Below, in pieces: positions 11,199-23,400 of a DNA stretch of 64,000 nt. How positions within the stretch are numbered: the first letter of the stretch is position 1; every line of letters begins with the position of its first letter. Below the pieces are notes generated by a model that worked only from the letters and a program-made list of their open reading frames with translations, did not search any database and was not told the origin of the DNA. Position numbers and translations under genes: made by a program. Origin of the DNA: Coniferiporia sulphurascens (Eukaryota > Basidiomycota > Agaricomycetes > Hymenochaetales > Hymenochaetaceae). The stretch lies in contig NBBA01000017.1 in NCBI GenBank assembly GCA_002794785.1, positions 248,001 to 312,000 on the forward strand, written 5' to 3'.

Positions 11199-13904
11199 TC
11201 AGTATTCCCTAGGCGGGACGTATTGCAAGTAGAGCGTATATCCCCTCTTGAAAAGTTCCTTCCTCTCCATGGCACGGCGCACCTTCTCCTCGAGCTTGAA
11301 TTTGCGCCTACTTGCACGGTCGTTTCCGCTGGCCGGTGCACGCCCCCCATAAGCACCGTAGCCCCCGTAGCCGGCGCCACCATCGCCATCAGATTCGTCG
11401 GACGATCCACTCTCGGATGAATTATCGGCGTCCTCGAATGATGGCATGAGCGCCTCAGGCAGCTTCGCGCCGCGCGTGGGACCTGAAAGACAGCTACGCC
11501 CGCGGTACAGAGTAAGTTCGACGCCACGCGGGAGGAAGAACGCGGTATTCCAAAGATCGAGCAAATCGATGATGAGATCTGAGCGTTTCGGCGGGGGTCC
11601 ACCGGCGAAAGTCGGCAGCGGAAGACGACCCTTCCACGCAAGTCCGATATCCTGTGATATACGAGTGTTATCAGATTTTATAAGCGCGAGTAGATGAACA
11701 CAATAGAACTGACGTTCATGAGACGACCCCAGTCCTCTGGTTGCACATCGTGTGTGCCAAGCACGGGTGGACGTGCCAGAATCACGTCGTCGAGGAAGTC
11801 TTCCATGTCCTGGACCTTCAGCATGCTGAATGGCGTGAACGCCTGTGCGCGGTTGAGCGCGCGACTGAACGCCTCTGGGGTCCCGAGCAGTTGTTGCTCA
11901 GGTGGCGGGGCACCGTACCCACCCCCTAGTGGTGCTCCGCCTCCAAGTCGCGGAGAGGGGATTGGCCCCCCACCGGCACCGATGCGAGGAGATAAACTTG
12001 GCATGGCACCGGGTCCCATGCGAGGAGACGGGACGCCGGTGTGCCCTGCGGCCGGACCAGCATAAAGCGAAGAAGGGTAGGGCGCGGTGCCAGGTATGGG
12101 AGCAGGACTGTGGCTGCGTGACGGAGCGCCTCCTGCTGCGCCCGGGATTGGCCGACCTTCATAGATATGCCCAGCAGGGTACACCGGAACGCCACCAGGT
12201 CCCATGGCTGGTGGCAAAGGACTGGTAGCACGTCGATACGGTGAACGCTCAGGTCCACCGTAAGCGCCCGGACGCTCAGATGCACCATACGCATCCGGAC
12301 GTTCAGGTGCACCGTAAGTATTCGAACGTTCGGGGGCGCCGTAGGCATTCGGACGCTCGGCGGGTGCGCCGTATATGTTTCCCGCGCGCTCCGGCTGTCC
12401 ATAGAAACTACTGGGGCGTTCGGGTGCTCCATATATGCTCGAGCGGCGTGTGCCTGGCTGCCCATAGTTGTCGGGTTGCTCCCGGGAGCGTTCGCGCTCG
12501 TAGTCGCGATCATACGCTCCCGGATCATCGTAGATGGACCCGGGCGCACCGGGTGCGGGCATAGACATAGACTGACGTCTGGAGCGTGTGCCGACAGGCG
12601 AGGCACCATAATCTGCGGCAAGTCCATGCCCACCCACATTAAGATCGCCCATGCGACGTTCGAGGTCTCTTTCACGCATATCTGAACCGCGCTCTCGCGA
12701 GCGCTCACGTTCATATCCGGTGGGGGCCAGGTCTGCTCCCAATCCAGCACCAGTACTCATGCGTCTGGTACGTGAAGCACGCTCTGCCTCGGCGTCGAGC
12801 TCTCGCGCTTTGCGGATCTCATATTCTTCCGCCTTCTCGCGTGCTCGACGTTCAGCATCCCATGCGGCGCGTTTTCCCGCTTCTTTCTCTTCCTTCCTGC
12901 GTCTTCTTCGTTCTTCCTTGTCCCTGTCGCTGAGTAATTTGGTTAGTGCAGGCTCCGAAGCTGAAAAATTAGACACACTTCTCCCTATATGCCTTATCAT
13001 CCCGGTAGTCTCTCCCGCCCGCAGCCTGTGGATCAGCGGGGCCAGTCGGCATTTGACCGCGGAATGAGGCAATAACCTCCTGTTTTAAGTATGAATATAC
13101 GACTGCATAATAAATCGTAGCTTAAGATTGACTTACGGGTCCAGCAGGAGCCACGCCAACAGGGGGGACGGTGGACGTCTCAGTCGGGAGCCATTGGATG
13201 CCTGAATACGTTACTCCCTGAGGAGAACGATATCTAGACACACGTTAATAAAAAAATCCAACGCATACAATCACATGTAAGGGCGAACTAACTCTGCAGC
13301 TTCTGCTCTGAGAAAGGGACACGACGGATGATGAGCTTATTTGCCGGAAGCAAAATAGAAAAAGCATATGATACCTAAAATGATGGTACGTCACGCGTCC
13401 AAGTTGGTCGGTCGTAGTCGTGTACGTAACTGCGCCAGGTTGCACGTTTGATCCAAAGGGCTGCTGCTGCTGCGCAGCCTGCGCCGCGATGGCACCGGCG
13501 CCAATTGTGATCTGCCCGCCCGCAGGAGTCGTAGTCGTAGTTGCTCCAGCGGAAGGAAACTGCATGGTATTGGCGCGCGGAGACGGCGCACCAGAGTAGT
13601 AGCCCTGTGAGCTCGGTGCGAGAGTCGAACTCGCGGCACTGCCTGCATACGGTGAGTGAGGGTATGTGGAAGCAGATGGCGGGGCTTGGGACACTGTAGC
13701 AGGAGCGGTATAAGGCGAGCGTGAGTATGCGTCGCCCTGCGCGAGGGCCCCCGCCGGGGCGGCATAAGGAGAGCGTGTGTACGATGAGGCCGGGGCGGGT
13801 GCGCCATATGGCGAAGCTCGGCCACCAGGCGGAGGCTGCCGATGGGGAGATGATGGGACGGGCGCGCCTGCGTACGCCGACGTCGCGGAGCTGTAAGGAT
13901 ACAT
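11199..13904 (-). CDS. Repeat-rich protein of unknown function with a conserved C-terminal segment
   Basis: I do not recognise a named family. Exons on the minus strand are 13904-13375, 13307-13293, 13233-13137, 13079-12979, 12929-11714 and 11651-11199, giving 803 residues. The N-terminal ~175 residues are Ser/Pro/Tyr/Ala-rich with repeated SPYxAPA units. Next come short motifs TYHHFRAEAAEYRSPQGVTYSGIQWLP and VIASFRGQMPTGPADPQA, then a highly charged coiled-coil-like stretch (DKEERRRRRKEEKEAGKRAAWDAERR). A region of about ten YGAPERP-type heptads follows (about 12240-12440), then Pro/Gly-rich sequence. The C-terminal ~190 residues look ordered: AFTPFSMLKVQDMEDFLDDV, then WNTAFFLPRGVELTLYRGR, and a basic end. 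There is no signal peptide or membrane span. The 15-nt second exon is supported by phase but a single 141-nt intron is also possible. The role is unknown. Confidence 0.8.
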
Positions 13905-14743
13905 GGTGGGATTTTGATCCTGCGCGATCTATACGATCTTTGCGATTTAAACTGTTGAGCTCGAGCTTGACGCCGGTGAATGTTGGCGGTGCTCTTTCTG
14001 GCTCTACCTGTCGGTATTCAGTTCAGGCCTTGCATACTAGTCGGTGATAGTAAGAGTAGACTGACTATATGCTTCAGATATGCCCACGACGGTGGCCTCC
14101 CTTTACTGGAGACAAGTAGATATGGTGGTAGCGCAGGAGCACGAGTGTGATGGGGGGAAGCCAAAAGGCACGTTAAATATAAAGCAGGGAATGGGCTATG
14201 GGCAACAAGATGGGCACGTTTTCGTCCAGGGTGCTTCTCAGCAACATCGCTGATTGCGTACTTCCGTCAGTTTTTCGACTGAATTCTTGCATTTTTAGAT
14301 CAGGGCGCCCTCGATGGTATTGAATAGACAATAGATCTTTGAAATCACTCATGGAAACCCAGTTATGATCTCCAACGGGGCCCTGCTTTTGGCGAGCTCG
14401 TGTTCCCAGCATGCATGTTGCTTTAGAGGACGACTCACGATGATCGGATCGGGCCGTGTGTAGAAAATGTGTAATGGAATTAGGATATCAGCGTTAAATA
14501 TACAATGCGATCGTTAATAAGTAAACACGACGCAAGATTGTGCCGACGCATGGAAGAAAAACTAAATAACACGCTTGTATCTGTGTCATGGTCACGTACA
14601 TGTATCCTAGCGTCCATCTATGGTGCTTGACTCCCCGAACCCTTCTTTCCTCTCACCCTCTGTAGACAACTTCCGCATCCGACAGCCTGTTATGAATCAA
14701 GGATAGACCTTCGCAACGACACACCCATAGACGACAGTATAAG
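13905..14743. other. Intergenic region upstream of the 803-residue gene
   Basis: An 839-bp stretch between the 3' end of SEC22 and the start of the repeat-rich gene, both on the minus strand. It holds the promoter of the latter. A 79-codon minus-strand frame at 14173-14412 has no recognisable motif and is not called. Confidence 0.5.
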
Positions 14744-15792
14744 TTATAAGAACTTCCACCAGATAACAATAATAAGGAAGAATCCAACCGCGCCGAGCGG
14801 TGCGTATTTGCGAATCATTGCTTGGATGTTGATATTACGCGCCGCTTTACGGTACTTTTCAGACTCGGAACGCAGTGATGTTGATAAATTTGACATTTCT
14901 GCGCGCAAAAACAACGAAATGCGGGTGCTGCGGTCAAAAAAGGGCCCTTATTTCGAAACGCCACGCAAAGGAATACGTACTGTCGAGGGAGTCCCCACGC
15001 CATAAGAGTTCCTCCATATTTTTTGTCATGATGCGCGTTACGTCTTGCAGGTCGTCATTCAGTCTGTCCAGATGTGAGCTTGCGGCGTTCGCGGTCCGTG
15101 TGTCCTGATACAGCCGAGCCGTCTTTGACATAAACGTGTCTGTAGTCATTAAAAACATAAAAGGATTATTTAAGCATAGCTTTAGAAGAAGATGCGGATG
15201 AAGATGCGTACCAAACCCTACAAACGCGTACGGCTTCCGCACGTTCTCCACCTTCGCACCGTATGAATTCTGGAACTCTTTTGAAAGCTCGTCGAGATAT
15301 GAAAATGCGAGCTTGCGAGGGTACGATTTCTCCGCAATCGTCAAGTACACAACGTTATCCGCGATCATGTAGCTGTTTGTTTAACAGTACAATTTTCAAG
15401 ACATAGAGTAATAGCGGGTTTCGCGCCGAAGAATAATTATGAATATTAGCGTAGACTGTAAGCACATTCCATAGCCTGGACATCACGGTAAGAAGACGCA
15501 CTGGAGCGTATATGGTCCGCTCTCAATCGAGCAAAGTGGCTCGGAGTTGGGCGTTATGCGGCGGAAGATGAGTTTAGCTTGTTGCTTGTGCTCTTGGAGC
15601 GCCTGTTCTGTCTGTGCACAATATTACAGCAGGATAGCGCATGGGCATATCAGCTACAGTCAGCACGGTAATCCCATGAAGCGTGAAGCGTGAAGCGCCT
15701 AGAGTACGACGCATGCGCACCAGCTCATCGTCGACAGTGGCGGCCAGCGGGAGCGCGTCGCTTGCACGCACGATCGTTGTCGACTTCACCAT
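14744..15792 (-). CDS. SEC22: Vesicle trafficking R-SNARE SEC22
   Basis: SNARE of ER-Golgi vesicles. Exons on the minus strand are 15792-15721, 15611-15502, 15372-15212, 15139-14981 and 14898-14744, giving 218 residues, the standard length. An N-terminal longin domain begins MVKSTTIVRASDALPLAATVDDE and includes MIADNVVYLTIAEKSYPRKLAF. A coiled-coil R-SNARE motif follows, with the central arginine in LQDVTRIMTKNMEELLWRGDSLD. The C-terminal anchor is AVGFFLIIVIWWKFL. Introns of 109, 129, 72 and 82 nt are longer than elsewhere in the window but are required by phase. The first intron contains a short direct repeat (GAAGCGT three times in a row on the plus strand near 15677). No signal peptide, as expected for a tail-anchored protein. 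Confidence 0.95.
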
Positions 15793-17061
15793 GTTGCGAT
15801 GGACTTCGTGTACCTGTGTCTTCCTCGCGGCCGTAAGGTGTGTGCGGGCTTCAGACGATGTAGGACTTGCAAGACACAGACGCAAGCGGCGAATGGCCCG
15901 ACTGAGAAACCGAGGTCGAGAAATACGTGTGACGTGTTCGGGATTCAATGAGCACGTCTTATTACATAATCAACTAAGCGGCTAGCTCCAGAAAGAGTTA
16001 AGACAAACCTAGTAGGATTTTGGACTTGATTCCTTGCCGTTAGTACACACTGTTGTAGACCGCATTTGCTACGCAAAGCAATGGTTTTTTGCGTCCTTCT
16101 ACGCAACTTACCGACCTAGATCTTACTCAGATGAGAACTCGATTCCCTGTGCCGCAATCGTTGCCGGTGCCGAAACCATTTGATTGAGGAACTTGAACAT
16201 GGAACGGTTCAAGTCAGTGGTAAATTAGACTTCAACAAAAAAGATATTATGCAGCTCTCACTGGTACAATCTGGCTGATATATAGCAAAGCTTATGGCTA
16301 ATTAACTTTGTATATGTCGTTGACTTACAGAAAACGACGCAGATGCTGGGCCCTCGCACTTACGACATGCCTGAGTTCAAGCTAGTGGGACGCTTATCAG
16401 ATTGAACCCGTGTTACGTGCTTAATGTGTCTGATTTTTCCTAACGATAGACTTACAGGATATTGGACTCCCTCTTTGTATAGTGCGCTATTTCCCCGTTC
16501 TGATCATGAGCCTAAAGTTGGGGTGGTGAAGGCATGACTTAATGTGTGGGTATTCTTCCTCCGAAAGAGGCTAGATGCGGGCTATGTGAATTTACAAGAT
16601 ATTATCCTCGCAAAGCGAGTTCCCAGTAGTGTCCTTCACGCTACCGGCTAAAGGATTCATAGTGGCTTTCTTATTGCACGTCCAACGGACGAGCCTCCGA
16701 TAACTACTTATTTTTACAACCACTCTGTGTGCAACACTAGATACTGTGGTAGAGATGATAGACCTGCAAGCGTTAGGATAACGGAGCCCTTGTAGTGTGC
16801 AACTTGAGCTAACATAACTAAATGTTAATGTCATAGCCAGCGACAGAAGATCGACAGATCGACGTCGAGGTTCCAGCCAGTACTAGTGTGCCCAAAAATC
16901 AGGGACCGCATTAATCCGCTTGCGGGCCCATGGTTACTTTTATTTTATATCACTTAATATTACAAGATTGAAATCGTGAGTAGTTCTTCTACCTCCAGAC
17001 CGAAAGTACTCGCTTGCAAGCCCACCCATAGGAACGAGAAACTTGAACGATACGCGGCAGG
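15793..17061. other. Intergenic region without a supported gene
   Basis: A 1269-bp AT-rich stretch between the SEC22 start and the 3' end of the secreted DUF5695-like gene. Open frames are short and carry no motif; I see no repeat structure. It must include the SEC22 promoter. Confidence 0.5.
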
Positions 17062-20000
17062 CTACCGCGGGACGAAAGTCACAGTGCCCGTCCCGGATTT
17101 AAACTGCACTACCCATGCACCAGCATCTTCCTGCAGTTTCGTAGATGGCTGCATACTCACTCCCGTGGAACTCGTCTGACTGACGACTACGCGGGCACGC
17201 GGCGCGGCAGCCGCGCCCACGACGCCGCTTGGAGCAGGCAGAATGGAGAGCGTGACTGCTTTTGTGCGAGGATCGAACGTGAACGCGTCAAATGCCCCCG
17301 CATCGAGCGTGAAAAGGGTACCGAGTGGGGCAACAAAAATGCGACGGCGCACAGAGTCGCGCACCTGAATACTGACAAACTGATCCGCTGCAGGTTGCGA
17401 TAAGACAAGCCCGCCGAATGCCTGCCATCCGAAATCCGGATGCAATACAAGATATACGCCGGAGTTAAAAGCATGTCCCACGAAATTTGGACCGTAGTCG
17501 CCTGAGTAGGCGTCCCAAGCAAGCGTGTCAGCAAAGGAATGGAAAGACGCGGAAGCAAAGCCGCCTTCGTCAATATTGCTGAGGGGTCCCGATAGTCCAC
17601 CGAAAGCAACACGTAGAAGGTAAATGTCCTCTGGGTCCGACTCGTATTGCGACATCAGGGGAAGTGCGTTAAGACCACTGCCATAGTGATGAATCTGGCG
17701 CTCAATGCGCTGAAGCTTGCCACCGTAAATATTATCCCTTTTCGTACGATGTGAGTAACACCTTTCGGGGGTGACGATACAACCTACCAGTATCTCCTCG
17801 CGTTCCCATTGTAACCCCAATGCGGAACGGTTGGTTGGTATGCAATGATGGAGTTGATAACATTAATTGCCGTCGTCGTATCATTAAAGTACTTGCTCCA
17901 TAGATAAACGCCTTCTTGACCGGTTGAATCCCAGGCCATTTCGGAGCCAAATCTTAGAACGTTATCAGAAAATCTACTTTAGAAAAAAGGGCTTGGCATT
18001 ACGGGTAACGGGTGGCTGCCCACACAGCCTGCCTTGTTCTCATCTTGCTTTCCATGGCAGTCGCGTTCGCAGAGCGACCTTCCCGCTTTAGGTCATCCAG
18101 AAGATACAACAAGACGGTCTCATCCATCAATCCGTCATCCACATAGCCGACGTTACCATTCGTCATTGCCAGCACGGTTTCGAACGCTTGGTTCAGGAAC
18201 CACTCCCAAGTTTGTGCCGTAGGTATGTTGGGATAGTTGCGCGCGACGCGGTAGAGTGCCCAGTAGGCCGCGGTGACGTGAACATAGTCATATGCGCGAT
18301 CAGTGGCAAAAGAGTCCGCTTGGTCCCAAGACCACCAGTTGGTCCAATCAATGGAAGAAGGGTAGTCGTATTCTGGGACGAGGGCGGGTTGGTAGAAGAA
18401 AACGGACTGTCATGAAAAAATTAAACGACGACAAGCTTCAGCGTTCGAAGACATACCTTTTTAACACTGTACACCGCGGATCCTAATAGTTACCGTCAGC
18501 AACAATACTGTAGGCTATTACGAGAATCACAGTCACCTACCCTCCGAGTTTTGTACGGATCCCCACAACGTCGAGTTCACAAACAACTCTATCTTTTCCA
18601 TTTCCAAGGCACTTGGTTGCACGTATTGCTTCATAGACGCAGCAAGCCAAGAGCCTGCACCTGCTTCATCGCTCAGACCTGGAATCCACGCGCGCGGGTC
18701 ATCGTGCACTATAGCGTCCGCTTGTCGGTCGTAGCTGATAACTGAGGGCGAGCGTTTGAAAGGGTCCGTTGAGTTATCAAACCATTGGTTTGTTGTGAGG
18801 AAGCCACCGAGGTCGCTTATAACCTGTGCAGCGGGTTTTGTGACAACATAGTTCACAGTTTGGATAATCCCATCGGCGTAGGAAATGGTGAGGCGCGAGC
18901 GTCCCCACGTGTGCGGGGTAACGTCAAAACCAACCCAACTAGTATTGAGCGGGTCGAAGTTAGGGGTCCATGAGAGGGCGCCTGCAGGGCTTACCGACAG
19001 CGACCGTACATCGGAGTTGTGGCTGAGGAACAACTTGCCAACCTGGTCCTGCGGTAGGACGTATCCCGGAATACCGACGGCGACAGGACGTCCAAGGGAC
19101 AGCAAAGTGCTCTCAATATCGCGTATTGATGGCGCAACATCAAACTGTAGTCCATACGTACGGGTCTTCCCGGGCTGCAAGATTGCGGACGTTGCATTGT
19201 TCCAAGGCACTACGGACGCCCATTCGTTCTGTGCATACGCAAGAGTATGGAATTGCCACTCATAAAGGCCTTCGAACGTTTGAGATTGGTAGAATGGATC
19301 GGCGGATGTATCTTCCGGCAGGAATCTCCAGCCTTCGAGTGGCGAGGCCCCGACAGGCGTGATGACCAGCGGGGGAAGCGTACCTAGAAGAGGGGTTACC
19401 TGGACGTAACCAGCATCCTGGCCAATATACGGATCAAAAAGACTGCAGTTCGCGTTCGTATCTGATGTTGTTCTGTCCGTAAATATCTATAATTGAATTT
19501 GGAATTTAGGGTTGTTATGACTCATGAGTAATAAACTGGCAAAATAAAATTAACCTACGTTATTGAATTCCAATGGCGTACCGAGTGAACCTATCTCAAC
19601 GTTCTTTGACTGGGCGTTTGTAACATCAAACAAAAGCTGTAGGTGTCCATCATTAAGCGCCCAGCGACGAGTGATGTTGAGTAAAGAACCGATAGGGAGA
19701 GTCGGCGACAGATCCGCGGCAGCAAGCGTCTGTCCGGATACCGAGAGTACGTTTACTTTTTCTCTTGCTTGAGAAGAGTCACCACTGGTCCAAGCAGTCT
19801 CCCCAGCCAGCCGCACTCGGAAGGTCACATCGCCCAAATGATACTGTCCATCGGAGTCACGCTTGGTCATGACATCGTACGGGATGAAGTCGAACGTTCC
19901 GGACTCTCCGCTCGGACGCAGAGAGTAAGCGGTCTGAGAGTCCTTGACTATGCTGAGCGACAACGAGGGCAATTCAAAAGAGGTAAAACCGTCCGACAGC

Positions 20001-20092
20001 CCGAGTGTATGACTCGCGGAGTAAGCCTGCAAGGCGAGCGAACATACAAAACAAGCCACAGGCGCTTGCAGCCAGCAGACTTTGCCCTTCAT
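17062..20092 (-). CDS. Secreted DUF5695-type protein, six-hairpin glycosidase-like
   Basis: Exons on the minus strand are 20092-19559, 19486-18541, 18482-18457, 18406-18003, 17952-17788 and 17737-17062, giving 916 residues. A signal peptide is clear (MKGKVCWLQAPVACFVCSLALQAYSA), so the product enters the secretory pathway; several N-x-S/T sequons (for example NNAT, NSTD, NSTL) suggest glycosylation. The first ~400 residues look beta-rich. The second half is helix-rich with tryptophan/aspartate clusters such as SIDWTNWWSWDQADSFATDRAYDYVHVTAAYW and YPFGSEMAWDSTGQEGVYLW, reminiscent of alpha/alpha-toroid (six-hairpin) carbohydrate enzymes. I assign it to the DUF5695-like class from memory of this architecture; substrate and catalytic residues are unknown. 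Exon 3 is only 26 nt. It is divergent from VIP1. Confidence 0.72.
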
Positions 20093-20431
20093 TTTGGATA
20101 TGCAGACCTCACCCGGGCGAACAGATCAGATTTATAGAGTCCATCGCAAAGGCGGCGACCCGTGAAGAACAGAGCAGCAAAGTCAGTTGACTTGGAGGCA
20201 TATGCTGGGCATTGCTGGCACCGGTAGTATGTGTCCGGAGCCCGAGTCGTTCTTAACGAAGAGCTTCCCCGTATCTCTGCAGAGCCGATCAAACCTGGTT
20301 ACCGCTTATGGAATGCTGCACGCGCCAAGCGGAGCCGGAAGTCTCGGTCGGAGGCGAGGCTCGTGCAAACTTGTATAACTTGTGGTGACCACGCCTATCC
20401 CTCCTCCTTCCACCCCCCTCCCCGCGACACC
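20093..20431. promoter_or_regulatory. Divergent promoter region of the DUF5695 gene and VIP1
   Basis: A 339-bp interval between divergent start codons. A pyrimidine-rich patch at about 20398-20425 (CTATCCCTCCTCCTTCCACCC) precedes the VIP1 ATG. No TATA box could be assigned with confidence. Confidence 0.5.
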
Positions 20432-23400
20432 ATGAACGCCGAGCGTCAGTCCCGGTTTATGCATGCGTTCAACGGTGCTCTCGAGCTTCGCCCCACGCGA
20501 TCGAGCTCGGTCTTCACGAATAGGTCTCTTTCACCTTCGCCCTCCGGTTCGGATGTAAATCTTTCCTTACCCGTCGTGAGTCCAATAACACTGGGGGTTT
20601 GCGCGATGGATGTAAAAGCACGCTCGAAACCCATGCGTGAAATCCTAACTCGCATCGTAGAGAGGACACGGGGTGCGGTGGAGGTGAAGATATTTGGTGA
20701 TAAAGTCATTTTGGACGAAGGTATGTTTTTCAGTTTAGTAATGGTGATAATCGCAACAGGTCGATTAATAATGAACTACTCAAGACGTCAAGAATTGGCC
20801 ACGCTGTGACGTTCTCATTTCGTTCTTTTCTACCGACTTCCCGTTGAACAAAGCGGCTCAATACGTCAAGCTTCGTAAACCCCTTTGTATAAACAACTTG
20901 CCTATGCAAGCCCTACTATGGGATCGCAGGCTAGTCGGTGCCGTGCTGGACCATCTAAAAGTTCCCGTCCCAAAGAGACTTGAGGTGTCCCGCGATGGAG
21001 GTCCGAAGGTGGACGAGGACTTGCAAGTCCTTATGCAAGAGAAACTAGGACTGAAGCTTGGTGAACTGGTTGTCTGTCCCGATGTCCGTCTTAGGGAAGA
21101 TGGTGATGCGATTATTGTCGATGATAAGATTATGGAAAAGCCGTTCGTGGAGAAACCTGTCAGCGGTGAAGATCACAACGTTTACATTTATTTCCGCGGT
21201 GGTGGAGGACGCCGATTGTTTAGGAAGGTAAGTATATGCGCTTTATATATTACTACGTGAGGTCATGACGTCTTCGCATCGCTTAGGTTGGGAATAAATC
21301 AAGCGAATTAGACCCAACCTTAAATCAGCCGCGTACGGACGGTTCGTACATTTACGAGCAGTTCATTGACGTAGATAATTCCGAGGATATCAAGGTGTAC
21401 ACAGTCGGACCGGAGTTTATGCATGCAGAAACGCGCAAGTCCCCCGTCGTCGATGGTGTTGTACGACGAAACACGGATGGAAAGGAAATACGTTTTATAA
21501 CCCACCTCAGTGATGAAGAAAAGCTATGGGCCGCCCGCATTTGTGAGGGATTTGAGCAGAAGGTCTGCGGCTTTGACATGCTGCGTTGCTGCAATGGTGC
21601 AAAAAGTCAAATAATTGATGTCAACGGGTGGAGCTTCGTTAAAGGGAACGACTCTTATTACGACAAGGCAGCGGAAATTCTCTCTGGCATATGTTACCAA
21701 CTACGCATATCACCAGAGCGTCTTCTTAATTCCGCTTCCGAACCGGTTGTGCAGGGAGAGTCCTCGACTTGGCTCCTGAAGGCAAATGTTACCGTCTTTA
21801 GACATGCAGACCGTACTCCAAAGCAGAAGCTCAAGTTTAACTTTCCCATTGGCGAAGCCTGGACGCAGCCCTTTGTACGACTGCTTAATGGCGACCGCGA
21901 AGAGATTATTTTGCGAGAATCGACCCAGCTCAGCTGGATCGCCACCGCCGTGGAGGAAGCAAAGGGCCTGGGTGCCGATGGAGAGGACCTTTCTAAACTG
22001 ACGCTCCTAAACAATGCGCTTTTCAGCAAGATCGATTTTCCAGGGACAAAGGCGCAGCTCAAGCCCGTTTACTCGAAGAAGCATGTCGGCCAGGTCAGAA
22101 AACTGACGAAACTTACATTGGTTTTTAAATGGGGTGGAGAGGTGCGTTCTTTTTATTTAAGCAGCAAATTCATACTCACAGCAGATATTGCGTGGCACAG
22201 TTTACTCATGCGGCTCGCTACCAATCGCGGGATCTGGGCGAAAACATGAAAAAGGATATCTCTATCATGAATAAAGAAGTGCTAAATAATGTCAAGATCT
22301 ACACTTCTTCTGAGCGGCGCGTCGCGTCTTCTGCAGAGATGTTTGCGGCAAAATTATTAGAAGGATCCCACAGTAGCGTATCTGCTACGTCAACGCCGCC
22401 GTCGCGCTCAGGTCGCACCTCACACGATGGTTGGGACAAGCGCAGCACACACTCGACGCAGTCCACATCGGGCACAAACACAGTGCCGCTGATTGTGCGC
22501 AAGGACTTGCTCGATGACTCTAATGCGGCGAAGGACCTGATGGACGACGTGAAGAAGCGGCTCAAAATCTTACTTCGTCCGGGTGAGCCGGAGAAGAGGC
22601 CTGACCTAACGTGGCCGAAGAGCATGAAGAAAGAACCCGTAGAAGTCGTCAAGGCAAGTTGGGCAACCTTCCTAGCAATCACCAAATATAGACTTGTTAT
22701 TGACGTCTTTCCTGTCATTTTCTAGGAGGTCATCGAACTTCTCAGCTCGTTTCGTGATATCATGAAGCACAACTTTGAATCTCTTGATGTAGAAAAGATT
22801 CAGGAGAGATGGTAAGCGGTCCAAACTATCAAATGGACATCGCTGAACTGTTTAAAGGTGTTGTGGTGACGAGCCTTGGTTGTTTCGCGAAAGGTGGGAA
22901 AAGCTTTTCGAAGATTTTTGTAACGTGAAGCAGGAGAAGTTCGACCCGTCTCGTGTACGTGAACACTGTCACTAAGCAATGGTCCTTGTCCGTGGCACTA
23001 ATGTTATGGATGAATCAGATCTCGGAGCTGTACGATACCATCAAGTACTGCGCACTACACCACAGGACATTCTTGTTTTCCATTTTCTCTGAACACGCCA
23101 AGGGCGAGGATCCACCATTCGCGAAGCCGAAACCGCAAGATAGAAAATTGCACGAGTTGTACGGTCGTGCGAAGGCGCTCTTTGACCTTGTTGCTCCGCA
23201 GGAGTACGGTATCGAGCCTGCAGAGAAGTCAGTTCTCGCCTCTTCTATCCTGCACTGAGCTTTAATAACACATAACAGGGAGGAGATTGGTGTCTTGACA
23301 TCGTTGCCGCTACTCCGCAAAATCGTTGAGGATCTTGAGGAAGCACGTAACAGTGGTGAAAGCGCTCTACGCCTCTACTTCACAAAGGAGAGCCATATAC

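Noticed and set aside
14173..14412. 79-codon minus-strand frame as a possible small gene
   Set aside because: No signal peptide, domain or paralogue; lies in the upstream region of the 803-residue gene.
17062..20092. Assignment as glutaminase A (GtaA-like), another large secreted fungal family
   Set aside because: The GtaA hallmark blocks near the N-terminus and its DUF4965-type centre are not seen; the Trp/Asp-rich helical half fits a DUF5695-like protein better.
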